NCBI GenBank assembly: GCA_023213395.1
Contig: CM041465.1
Location: forward strand, 85,691,741 to 85,755,740
Direction of reading: 5' to 3'
Source: Cycas panzhihuaensis
Lineage: Eukaryota; Cycadophyta
DNA length: 64,000 nt
Shown here: positions 1 through 9,731 of the stretch, one piece after another
Layout of the letters: every line of letters begins with the position of its first letter
How positions within the stretch are numbered: the first letter of the stretch is position 1
Notes under the pieces: generated by a model
What the model saw: only the letters and a program-made list of their open reading frames with translations
What the model was told of the DNA's origin: nothing
Databases searched by the model: none
Program-made: the position numbers and the translations under genes

Positions 1-329
1 AGGGAGGCGGTTGGCGGCGACCGCTCAAAAGTACTCGCCAAGCGCCTGACAGCGTCGCGGAGGGGTATCCTCATAGCCATACGAGGTCGAAGGGACTTCA
101 AAGTAGGGGATCCTCAGGCGCTCCTCGTAAGGCTCGCCAAAGGGGTGGCGGGTCTCACGAGTGGCCGGATCTTCCACGCATGAGCCAAGGCTCAAAGTCT
201 TCGGGTGGAAATGGTCATCTGGGTAATAGATGGAATCCTCGCCCTCACGGTGGATTCCGGAGCATTTAAGGAACTCTTGAGTTCCCGAAGTCATAAGATG
301 GTAGGCCCAATCGGACGGTAACCTTCCAT
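1..329 (-). pseudogene. gag: Tat-M1 gag, N-terminal fragment with frameshift
   Basis: Gag forms the particle that packages element RNA. The start is placed at the ATG at 327-329 because all four copies begin there with Met-Glu-Gly-Tyr, about 260 bp after the priming site. In Tat-M1 the opening frame meets a stop after about twelve codons because one base is missing relative to Tat-M2, and the sequence resumes in the next frame (294 down to 25). It then reads the family's N-terminal segment: an SGTQEF motif, an acidic YYPDDHFHP patch, and ESYEER/SYGYEDTPP-like motifs shared with Tat-P1 9775-10020. The fragment runs off the window edge. Confidence 0.75.
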
Positions 330-570
330 TGCCGAATGGGGTTCGATGATGGAATGAAACGCGACGATTGGTCTTCTAACAACGGCGGCAAACCCAAGCT
401 GGCGCAAGAACGTCGCATGCAACGCCTCGAGCGTTGTTAGAAAAAGCAAAAAGGAAAAGAAAGGAAAGATCGCAAACACGTTGGGGTTGCCCAACTCAAA
501 ACATGAGCGAAACTACCTAAAGGCAAGAGCACCAACACGAAGGGAAGCGGATCTAGCTCCCTTCTTGGCA

Positions 571-588
571 ATCCCAGATGGTCGCCCG
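571..588 (-). other. Tat-M1 primer binding site (altered)
   Basis: This lies directly inside the LTR, where the other copies have an 18-nt site beginning TGGCGACCATACTGGG. Tat-M1 shows small base losses here. The site is not the TGGTATCAGA form that pairs with initiator Met-tRNA. I recall TGGCGAC-type sites in Ogre/Tat elements as tRNA-Arg complementary, but did not check this. Confidence 0.6.
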
Positions 589-589
589 A

Positions 590-3039
590 TGAAATGCTCT
601 CCGCGGGGCAATGATCCAACGCTAGCTGAAGGGCATAAAACAATACGCTAAGCAGGCTAAATAGCGAGGATCATACCTCGCAGACGTCCGTCGGCGCCGG
701 CGTGCACGGATCGCAAGGTGCCCGGTTGCTTCCAGTAGCCGCAGCAAGACGAGGCCTTCCTACCCTTCGGATGGTCGGGAAGGAAAAGAATCCTCGCGTC
801 ACTACTTCTCAAGGCAATGAGAAGGCGGCGAGGGGCAACCAACCAAAAGTGTAAAGAATACGGGTAGAATGCGGCTTAGGGGATACAACGCAAACAAGTC
901 TTCTATTCCTATGTTATGCAATGTAAAGAAATAGTGCAAAGCGTTTAATACACAATAAAAGGTTGTTTTCTTCTTTCCTTTATGTTCTTTTATCTATAAC
1001 AAAGAAATGCAAAGAAACATAAAAGCATAAAGAAAATATGAAAGGTATGCGAAGAATACCGGATCCTGCTCGAATCGGAAGCGCTGATTTCCTCCTTGGT
1101 TGCGCCCCTTTCCTCCTCCCGCATGCAACGCCGATCGCAGACAACGAAGGGGTGCACTTACCTCCCAAAAGCATGCAAGGACTAAATGAAATGAAGGAAA
1201 CGAAAGCAAAGCTCAACCAAAAGGGAGAAGAAATACCATATGGGGCCGACCGTGAACGGTCGATCTCGCGCAATGATTCCTCCAACGCAATCCCGCCAAT
1301 AATCCCAACAAACGCCTCCTCTGGGAGAGAGGCTAAGCACAACAAGATATATGTATATATGGCAATAAAATCAACTAAGCTAAAACGAGTTAAGCACTAA
1401 AGCATAACAAAAATGAAACTAATCGCGGTAAACATGCAAGCTATCATACACCACAAAAGCACCAAATGGGATCGAGTGTAGCCTGGATGGCTAACTCACC
1501 CACCTAGAGGTCTCCACGGGTTCGGGAAAGCAATACTAACGAGCAATAGGGTGAGATAGGTTGTGACAAGCTACCCACGCCAAGAAGAGAGTTCAAACCG
1601 ACTCCCTTAGGTTTCCTAACCTCGCTTCCCAAGAGAGTGCGGGTAGTAAAGGGAGAGAGGACAAGGACGGAACCCTTGGGGAGAAGGGCGGCAATGGGGG
1701 ACGAACCCCGCCTATCTCCCTCAAATCCTCGCAAGACCCATTGTACCGGCTAACTTAAGAAACGGTGAAAGAGCAAGCTAAGGGGGTAAGGATGAGTCTC
1801 AAAGAAATGTGAAGAAATGGGCCCAATCTAAGGCAATTCTATAGCAAGCCACAACTACCAAAGCTACTTGCATCAAATGGCAAATGAAATTCCAAGGAAA
1901 GCACACACAAAGAAGGAGAAGAGCTTGCAAGTAAAATAACAAAAACTGCAAAAAGCACCAATGAAAGACAAGAACTACCTTAAATGGGAGAGAGCATGCA
2001 TGCATGTACCTTGGCTACTTGGAGCAAAAGACAAGCAAGTGTTTAAGGTCGGTTTTTAGTGTCCTTTGAGTAGAATGGAAGGAGGAAGGTGGGTGGAAGA
2101 TGGGAGGTAGAAGTTGTGGTTTGGAGTAGTGTTTTTTGTGAAGAAATGGGTTGGAAGTTTGAGTATTTGTGAGAGAAGGTGAAGGTTGTGGTGGAGAAAC
2201 GAGGGGGCAGAATGGCCCCGCAACTCCGGTGGTAATGGCCCACTTCACCTGTCCCCATCTTGTAGAAGAAGTTCTCTTGTTCAAGTTTCTTTGCTTTGTT
2301 TCTTTGTGAAGAAGTTGCTCTAGAAAAACTTGAAAATGAAGTGAAGAATGAAGCAAATGAGTAAGAAAAGGCTTTTATGCCTTGGGCATAGCAAGTGAAC
2401 GCGTTGGGGCCTTGGGGCGCCCAATCAGACGGAGCCACGCCCGCAAAAACGCTACCGCTAATTGCGTGGTTTCTCTTTAAATTTTAAGCGATTCGTCTGC
2501 GGTAAACTTGGCAGATCATTACAAAATCCAGCATCGCTTAGTTTACCGCAGATCAATTTAAAAAACAGAAAATACAACATAAAAGTCATAAAATCACTTT
2601 AAGGTAAGAACAAGGGCTACACATGAATTAAATCACTGTGGAAGGTCCAGGCAGTGGGCAAACACCCAAAACGATGCAAAGAGCCCTAACTAAGAGTTAA
2701 ACCGGGCTTAGGAAGGGTTCGCAACATCGGGCACGTGGTAACACGAATAAACAAGCCGGGCAAAAGCATCCCAAAGACCATGGAGACATCGTGAGTGGTC
2801 AGACGCCATACGGTGTCGATCCGCTTATGGATGCCCTCATTGTGAGTCGTCATAGGCTAAAGGGTGCCGTTAGGCACATGCATTATGAACAGGCAATCAA
2901 ACAAATGCATGTAGGCAGGCACATGTCAATCAAACTATTCTGAATTCCCTTAGCAACCATAAGTAAGAAAAGTAAGAACATATACCTGCACAAACCTGTG
3001 TCGATGCATCCCGAGTCCATTCCCACTAGCTGGGAAACA
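590..3039 (-). repeat. Tat-M1 5' LTR
   Basis: The LTR is about 2.45 kb with TG/CA-type ends (TGTTTCCC at the outer end on the minus strand, inner end ...ATTTCA). It is colinear with the LTRs at 6935-9470, 20676-23232, 36487-38975 and 39633-42166. The short reading frames in it (for example 1038-1400 and 2043-2438) are not shared as proteins between copies and are treated as chance. Around 2499-2549 an inverted pair GCGGTAAACT / AGTTTACCGC flanks a 31-base loop, part of an LTR motif discussed in the findings. Confidence 0.85.
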
Positions 3040-4093
3040 GTTGTCATCTAGAAAATTCACTCATTTTATTTTAAATCTAAAAGGAAAAGTCCTTGGCTCT
3101 TATTTAAAATCTTTTTTTTTTAAGAAAAAATCTTTATTTTTTTACAAAGAAATCTAATTTTTCAAAGGAGGGGCATTCTTTATTTTTAAAGATTCAAAAG
3201 AATTTTTTTTTTTTTCCCTTTTCAAAGTTAAAAAAGAGATATTTCTTCCAAAGTGCAAAGCGAGCATTTTTTTTTTTATTTTTTCAAAGGCTTCCATATA
3301 TCTTTTTTGGAAAAAAAAAAATGAATTTTTTTTTTTTTTTAAATTGAATAATTATTCTTTTTTTTTTAAATGGCTTTCATATATATTCTTTTAGAAAGGA
3401 AAGTAAATCTTTTTTTGAGGTTGAATAATCATCTTTTCATTTGAGAAAGATATTTGATTGATCAAAAATAGTGAATATAGATTTAAATTTGTTCATAATT
3501 TCTTTATTGAGAATTTTATCATTTTCTTACTCAAACTAGTGTTTATTCATTTTGAAAAATTAAAATCTTAGATTTTATCAATCTTTTATTTCTTCATTGT
3601 CAAGGAGTTTTATTTTAGATCTGCATATTTAAAAATCTTAGTTACTTTACAAGATTCCATTATAAAGTTTGTTTAATCATTCTATTTTCAAAGAGTATTT
3701 GAAATTATACATTATAAGTTCATTGATTTATTAAGTTTTTTATTTCTTCTAAAGGAATATATTTTGTTAAAAAGTTCACACTCTTGTTGAAAGCATTCTT
3801 CATTCATCATTGATTGACAATTTCATTTGTTAAAGGCATTCTTGATTCATCATTGCACTTATTAAAGTTGCATATAGTGCACTTTATTTCAAAAAAATAT
3901 TTCATTTTAAAGGCATTACATGTTTTTCTTAGAATTTATTAGCAAGACCACATCATTGTTAACTTATTGACATTGGCTTGTGTTGTTTGTAGAATATTTT
4001 TATCATCTACTTGCACTAGTATTGAATTCATTTAAAAAATTGTCTACTCGAAAAGCATATTCTTTCCGATTATATATTAAAGTTTTCTATAAA
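3040..4093 (+). other. T-rich stretch without a gene, probably Copia-D leader
   Basis: No gene is recognisable. From about 3100 to 3420 the plus strand carries many poly-T runs, some over ten bases, then AT-rich sequence up to the gag start of Copia-D. It begins at the candidate TSD of Tat-M1, so it is probably the internal leader of Copia-D, interrupted by Tat-M1. No LTR matching 4815-5148 is present in it, so the 5' LTR of Copia-D would lie left of Tat-M1, outside the window. Confidence 0.5.
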
Positions 4094-4741
4094 ATGGCAA
4101 TGAATTTAAATTAAATACGAATTCATATATTTGATAACCATGATTTTCAACAATGGCATAAAACAATACAAACTTACTTTATCACAAATGATTTTCAGAG
4201 ATATCTACAAGATGGATATGAAATTAATACTAAAGAAGATACAAAAAAAGATAATGAAGCCTTAGATATATTATTTTGCACTATAGATGATAATATTTTT
4301 TCTAAAGTTTGTGAAATGACGACATCCAAAATCGTATATGACACCTTAGATTCTATTTATGGGGGAGCAACCCTTAATATGAATGAATTTAACTTTGTTG
4401 TTGTTAAGTATGTGAAAAAGATGTCTGAGCAAATTGTCTGTAATAAAAAGACTAAGGAAGAAGATTCAAATCAAATGAATGATCATCTTATTACACATGA
4501 AGATGATCCTTCATTTGAGGGGGAGAAATCTTATGACAAACACTTAGACATAATCGTTACTCACAAAACAAAGATTCTAGATAATAAAGTCAAAGATGTA
4601 GTCATTCATCCTCATTCAAATCAAGCTACACATACTTGGACATCATTTGAACTCCTCAATGTTAAAGAGACTCATATTACCAAAAGAATGAGGCAAGTTG
4701 ATGATGATAAATCTAAAGGAAAAACATTCAAAGTTTTTTAA
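4094..4741 (+). pseudogene. gag: Copia-D gag-like remnant
   Basis: The frame from the ATG at 4094 is interrupted by TAA at 4112 and then stays open to the TAA at 4739. The part after the stop begins FDNHDFQQWHKTIQTYF, then ALDILFCTIDDNIFSKV and TTSKIVYDTLDSIYGG. This is the layout of the copia-type gag N-terminal region (UBN2/DUF4219-like: a W in the first motif, then an 'ALD...I...TSK..YD.L' core). After this the sequence is hydrophilic and Asp/Lys-rich, with no zinc knuckle, protease, integrase or RT before the polypurine tract. It is best read as the gag of an internally deleted, non-autonomous copia-like element. The gag assignment is moderate and the tail is unrecognised. Confidence 0.6.
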
Positions 4742-4804
4742 GTTTTTTCAAGTTCAAGTTTCACAAGTTTAAAAGAAAAAATGAAGATGTTCGTAATGAC
4801 CATT

Positions 4805-4814
4805 AAGGGGAGAA
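4805..4814 (+). other. Copia-D polypurine tract
   Basis: AAGGGGAGAA lies immediately before an LTR start TGTTGGGG. A purine run of this form directly upstream of the 3' LTR is the second-strand primer site of copia elements. Confidence 0.7.
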
Positions 4815-5148
4815 TGTTGGGGTTAATATTCATCACCCTACTCCCACCATTTATACATATAAGTGCACACATGTGAAAGTAAGTAAAGTAAGGTTTAAAT
4901 TACTTTAGTTAAGTATTATTTTATTATATTTTAAATTTTGTAGTTTGAGGAGGTTTCCCTCCTCTTTCAAATTATATCTTTACTAAGGTGACAGACCCTA
5001 GTGTCTTTTGACACCACCTTCTTTTGCAAAGTTGTATATGCTCTCTATAAAGGATTGATTGTAATAATTTATTTATACACTTTTAATACTATGACTTGAT
5101 TATTTGATATATACTCTGCTCTATCTGTATTTTACAAACCTTCAAACA
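4815..5148 (+). repeat. Copia-D 3' LTR
   Basis: The LTR begins TGTTGGGG after the polypurine tract and most likely ends ...CAAACA at 5148, where Gypsy-C RT coding sequence resumes. A TATA-like TATAAA lies at 5046-5051. The 3' boundary is inferred from the host coding sequence; ACCTT at 5149-5153 would be the right TSD. The partner LTR is not in the window. Confidence 0.6.
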
Positions 5149-5728
5149 ACCTTCAAATCGAAGTAAGGGTTATTCAAATGGATGGTGATGTTTTTTAGTT
5201 TATACAATGCACTTGCCACCTTCACGAGATTAATGAATGGGGCATTGAGACCCTTTGTCAATGATTTTATTATTGTTTACCAGGATGATATTATGATTTT
5301 TAGTCAAACTTGGGAGGAGGACCTCCAACATATTGAGCAAGTGCTCAAAGTTCTTCAATAGAAGCAACTAAAACTTAACCTAAAGAAGTGCAAGTTTGGT
5401 AAGCAATCTCTCATTTTCTTGGGATTTGTAGGTGGAAGAGGAGAATTAAATATTGACCCAACAAAGATTAGAGTAATTCTTAATTAGCCCACACCTAAGA
5501 CAACTACGGAGGTAAGGAGTTTCATTGGTGCTTGTCAATATTTAAGAAAGTTTATTTTTAAATTCTCTCAAATTACAGTACCTCTACATGCATTAACAAG
5601 AGGGCATACAAAGTTTCATTAGAAAAATAAGTAAGAAAAAGCCTTCAAGCTTCTACAACTAAAAAATTGTGAAGTATCAATGTTAACCTTACTATCATTA
5701 CAAAAACCATTTGAGTTAGAGACTGATG
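5149..5728 (+). pseudogene. pol: Gypsy-C reverse transcriptase/RNase H, first part
   Basis: This is the C-terminal half of a Ty3/gypsy RT running into RNase H. It reads GLFKWMVMFF...YNALATF, then IVYQDDIMIFSQTWEEDLQ (the Y-x-D-D catalytic pair is present), then LNLKKCKFGKQSLIFLGF, then TTTEVRSFIGACQYLRKF and PLHALTRGHTKF, ending in the RNase H start LETD at 5728. In-frame stops at about 5168, 5360, 5485 and 5620 show decay. The upstream RT is missing because Copia-D abuts here. The reading resumes at 29397: with one TSD copy removed, the codons at 5717-5728 and 29397 onward join in frame as ETDALGYAMG, the gypsy RNase H start. Confidence 0.85.
5724..5728 (+). repeat. Target-site duplication of Copia-E1 (left)
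   Basis: TGATG here equals TGATG at 29392-29396, directly outside the two LTRs of Copia-E1. Removing one copy restores the Gypsy-C reading frame. Confidence 0.9.
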
Positions 5729-6037
5729 TGAAAGAGGTTAATGTCTTAAGGTCATTTATGTAGATTAATTAAGTGACCTTATGATATATTGTTAGAATTA
5801 GTCTCTTAGTAAAATATGATTTATGTGTATTTAGATGTAATTTTGGGTTCATGTCATTAGGTAAAAAAATTCTAACCCTAATCTTGAATAATAATAAAAG
5901 GCGAAATCTCAATGAGGGAGTCATTATTCATTCTCACCTCCAAACTTTGCTCTCATACATTGTTTCATCTATTTTTCATTCTCCATTGCCATTGTGTGCA
6001 TATGAGTGATTTGTTCCCTAGATACATCCTTCCTTCA
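5729..6037 (+). repeat. Copia-E1 5' LTR
   Basis: The LTR is 309 bp, beginning TGAAAGAG and ending ...CCTTCA, colinear with 29084-29391 and with the minus-strand LTR 59559-59870. The start is fixed by comparison of the three copies and by the flanking TGATG. It contains the shared motif AATGAGGGAGTCATTATTCA downstream of an AATAATAATAAAAGG stretch. Confidence 0.88.
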
Positions 6038-6039
6038 TG

Positions 6040-6051
6040 TGGTATCAGACC
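6040..6051 (+). other. Copia-E1 primer binding site
   Basis: TGGTATCAGACC lies two bases after the LTR. This is the classic plant copia site complementary to the 3' end of initiator Met-tRNA (TGGTATCAGAGC), with one difference. Confidence 0.85.
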
Positions 6052-6929
6052 TAGAAGTAGATCTATTTACTCCATTCCACTTGCATGGAGTCATTTTGCC
6101 TCCCCTTCACCTTTAATGTGAAGTCTTGAGAGTGCACTTATTATTTTCAAAATTTTAAGAATTTTTTAATCATACAAAGCTTGTATTTTATTTACAACAT
6201 ATTTCAATATCCTCTATTTATTTGCAAGTGCATTAAGGATCAAAGTTGTTAGTTGGAAGAAAGTTTCTTGGCTTTAGGCTCCATGAAAAAAAAAAAAATT
6301 ATCAATCTTTGTATCTAATTTTAAATTTTACTAAGGGATATTCTATTGATTTTTTATCATAAATCAATTTTCAGATATAAAATATATGGTGTAAAGTTGT
6401 AGGAAAAAAATTCATCTACTTGCAAGTGGCAAAAATAAGCCTAAACGTTCAGAAAAAGGTTGTTTAGCCCTATGAGAGGTGAAAATCAAAAGTTGTCTGT
6501 TTTGACTAAAAATCTGCAAGGAGGGATGCTCAAACAAAACAAACATTTTTATCTTCTACACCATCTCCAAATTCTGCCTTGATCAACCTCAAAAAATTAG
6601 AAGTTCAGTCTGCCGTAATTTGACTATTTTTTTAAGAAATTTCTCAAATTTTTTAATGCATATCAAAATTTCCTAAGGGATTTAGTAAATCTAACCTCAA
6701 GAAATCTAACAAATCAAGTTTTATCAGATTTGATGCACCAAAAAGGAAGATTTCTCTAAAATTCAGATTTCTACCAAGAAAAGTCTTATAAGAGTTTCAG
6801 CGAGTTTTATGTTGTTTCTGCTTATTTTCACAAGTTTTTCTAGAAGACTTTTTGACTCACCATAGCAAGATCTATCATCTGGGAGAGTGAAGTTTCGTGC
6901 TAAAATGTTTTGGTCATTTTGTATGGTTG
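6052..6929 (+). other. Copia-E1 leader, no gene seen
   Basis: This is AT-rich internal sequence between the primer site and the Tat-P1 insertion. I see no protein motif. A 25-base stretch at 6781-6805 recurs with one mismatch inside the inserted Tat-P1 5' LTR at 7171-7195. Confidence 0.6.
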
Positions 6930-6934
6930 CATGG
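6930..6934 (+). repeat. Target-site duplication of Tat-P1 (left)
   Basis: CATGG here equals CATGG at 23233-23237. It lies directly outside TGTTTCCC (6935) and ...TTTCA (23232), giving a clean 5-bp duplication. Confidence 0.92.
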
Positions 6935-9470
6935 TGTTTCCCAACTACCGGGAATGGACTCGAGACACATCGACTCAGATATACGTTCTCACTTCTCCTT
7001 GCTCTTGTTTGGATGAGATTGTTTAGCGTAGACTACTTGACATATGCTTGCATGCCTGCATTACTTCTTTGCTTAATCATATTGCATGTGCTTACAGCAC
7101 GCTTTCAACCTATGACGACTCACAATGGGGGCATTCCTCAGCGAATTCCTCAGCGAGTCTTATGGGGGCAAAGTCTTATAAGAGCTTCAGCGAGTCATGT
7201 TTGACGACTCACAATGGGGGCATTCCTCAGCGAGTCTCCTCCAAGTCTGATCAATTCCTTGGTTGAGAGCCATTTCATTGCTAGGCTACATGCCCATCAC
7301 CTGGGTATTCCCCCAGTTGTTTCAACCTTAATTTACTCTCAATATAAACTCCAAAGCCTTATTCCTACTTATTTTTATTTATTTTTTGTTTCCAGTCTGG
7401 CACCATCAGAACTTAGCTACATCCGATCTTTACCGTGGTACCATGAAGTTTACCGCGGGGCGACTGTTTAAAATTTAAAAAAAAATCACGCAACAGTTTC
7501 CACTTTTTCGTGGAACTGCCGCATGGCACCTGCTGATTTGCATCGCCCTGACATCCCCAACATTCACCTACAGTGAACAGGGGATAAAACGAGATTTCCT
7601 CTTTATTTTCAAGGATCTTTTATTCATTTTTACAAAAAATTACACAAAATCCTCACAGAAACCTACTACAAAGAGAGATACACAATTGCTGGCTCAATTC
7701 CAGGGACCATTGCTGCCCCTATTGCTCACCAACAACAAGCTCTACATCTACTTGCAGGACTTCAAGGATTCAAGGAGGATCATCATCAAAATCTCCCAAA
7801 AGACAAGCTACAAAGGCTCCAAACCCATAGGATCATTCTCACATTTCTCTCCTTTCCAAAACCTGCCATCATAATCCACCAAATGCTGGTTATTTCCTGC
7901 TATTTTTCCAGCAAGTTCATGTTTGAAATCTTCCCAACAAGGTACCTCTCACATTTACTTTGTGATTTATGTTATTTCTTTATGCTTTTGTGGATAAACT
8001 CTTAGTTTATGTGCCTTCTTATTGCTATATCTATTTGGCATCATTTTCTTGTCTTTTAGCATAATATTACTTTCCCAATAATCCCTGCAAACCTACTCTT
8101 AGGTGGTTGTTGCAAGGGGGTAACACAGAGAGAATTTGAGGGAGGAAGACGGGGTCTGTCCCCCTTGTTGTCCTTCTCCCCAAGGGTTTCATCCCTTATT
8201 CTCTTTCCCCTTGCCTTTGGTGCCTTCCTAGAAGTCAGGTTAGGGGGTTTGGAAGCCCATTTTCAGAGCTAAACTAGTGTTGGCAGCCTATTGCCATGCT
8301 GGTTTTAAATTTCTATCCGTTGGCTTTAGGCATCGCATAAGCCCTGAAACTGCTTCTTGCCGGTTAACGGTTTGCCACTCACCCAATCAGACGAGTTACT
8401 ATTCGTAGCATCTCGTTCTTTGGGTGTTTGCATACCTTTTAGTTGCCCTTTTCTTTCTCATTATACACTATCCCTATCCTTGCTGCGAGTCAGTTTCCCT
8501 TCCTGAGACTAAGTGGAGACTTCTTGTAGGCGAGTTAGCCATTCCAAGGCTATACTCTTCATTTTTTGGTGTCATTTGCGAAAAATGTTTGCGGGAGTTT
8601 TTATTAAATATTGTTCCATCAAATGATAGTATATATGCTTAGCTTAGTTTGATTTTGTTTCCTCTAAGTTTAGTACATATACTTGGTCTATTTTGGCCCC
8701 TCTTCTGAGAGGGAGATACTCGTGTAGTTGACTTGCAGGGTCTCGCATTGGTGGAGTCGCATGTGGAACAAAGCCCGTTGCAGGTTAGTTCCACATTTAG
8801 TGCTTTTTGTTATTTTCCGTTGTTTGCTTTCCTGTTTTACTTTTGCATGCATAAGGGGAGGTAAGCTAGCCCCTCTTCGATTGCTCGTGGAAACCATTGC
8901 CGACCGGTATCGCATGCGCGACAAGTAGAGCGGGAAGCAAAGAGATGAATAGCACTCTATTTGGATGCCGGGTCCAGGTATTTTCCTTATCCTCATATAT
9001 CTTCTTTATGTTGTTTTCCTTTATGCATATGTTTGCGTAGTTAGAAACATATAAGGAATTGAAAGTGGAAAGGAACATATTTTTGCTTTGCATTACTTTT
9101 ATCTAGTGGTTAGTCTAGCATATTTAGATAGTTTACTTTGTGTTAGAGCTACCCATACTTTACCCCATTTTTAGCCTATACTTAGATGCCACACTCTACC
9201 TATATCCCCGTTCTCATGTTGGCTTCTCACTTCCCTGAGAAGACGCAACATGCCACGTTCTCTCCTCCTTTTCCTGGCCATCCGAGGGGTAGGAAGGCCT
9301 CGCTTTGTGTAGCTACCTGGAAGCAACCAGGCACCTCTACAGTTTCGAATCTACGCTCTGGCACATAGACACCCTGCGAGGTGAAGTCCTTATTGTTTAG
9401 CCTAACTTAGCTTTGCATAATTCGTTTCTTTCGCTAAACATAAGGATACCATCCCGCGGCAAGAATTTCA
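6935..9470 (+). repeat. Tat-P1 5' LTR
   Basis: The LTR starts TGTTTCCCAACTACCGGG and ends ...AAGAATTTCA. It is colinear with 20676-23232 except near the left end, where the 31-base stretch at 7114-7144 is repeated at 7203-7233 with unrelated sequence between. The 3' LTR has different sequence there (20900-21003). Short frames such as 9186-9368 recur in other LTR copies only because the DNA does; they are not treated as genes. Confidence 0.88.
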
Positions 9471-9471
9471 C

Positions 9472-9489
9472 CGGCATCATACTAGGAAA
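9472..9489 (+). other. Tat-P1 primer binding site (decayed)
   Basis: It lies one base after the LTR and reads CGGCATCATACTAGGAAA. The corresponding site of Tat-M3 reads TGGCGACCATACTGGGGA. Most differences are C/G to T/A transitions. Confidence 0.7.
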
Positions 9490-9731
9490 CCGCTAGTAAA
9501 GGAACTAGCTTTGCTTCCCCTTTTCATTGGTGTTCTTCCCTTTACGTAGCCTTCTTATCTCGCCAGCTTGGGCAGGCCCCAACATATTTGCTTCATATCC
9601 CCTTCCGCTTTCTTATAACAACGCTCGTAAAGGCATTGCATGCGACGTTTCTCACGTCGCTATGAGGTCTGTCGTCGTTGTTAGAAGACCCATCGCCTTA
9701 TTCCCTTCCGTCATCGAATCCCGATTCTATA

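Larger units (their letters stand above)
1..3039 (-). mobile_element. Tat-M1: 5' part of a Ty3/gypsy Tat-lineage LTR retrotransposon
   Basis: This is the 5' end of a minus-strand LTR retrotransposon. Read on the minus strand, an LTR (3039 down to 590) is followed by a priming site and the start of gag, which leaves the window at position 1. The gag start and the LTR match the same parts of Tat-P1, Tat-M2 and Tat-M3 closely, so all four are one family. The LTR outer edge ends in GGGAAACA at 3039, followed by GTTGT (3040-3044), the candidate right-hand target-site duplication; its partner would lie left of the window. The flanking T-rich DNA appears to belong to Copia-D. Confidence 0.85.

Noticed and set aside
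1038-1400. A 120-codon frame in the Tat-M1 LTR
   Set aside because: Lies inside an LTR, antisense to the element, and the equivalent place in other LTR copies does not keep the frame.
7048-7266. A peptide-repeat gene in the Tat-P1 5' LTR
   Set aside because: The apparent peptide repeat comes from the local DNA duplication at 7114-7233 inside the LTR.
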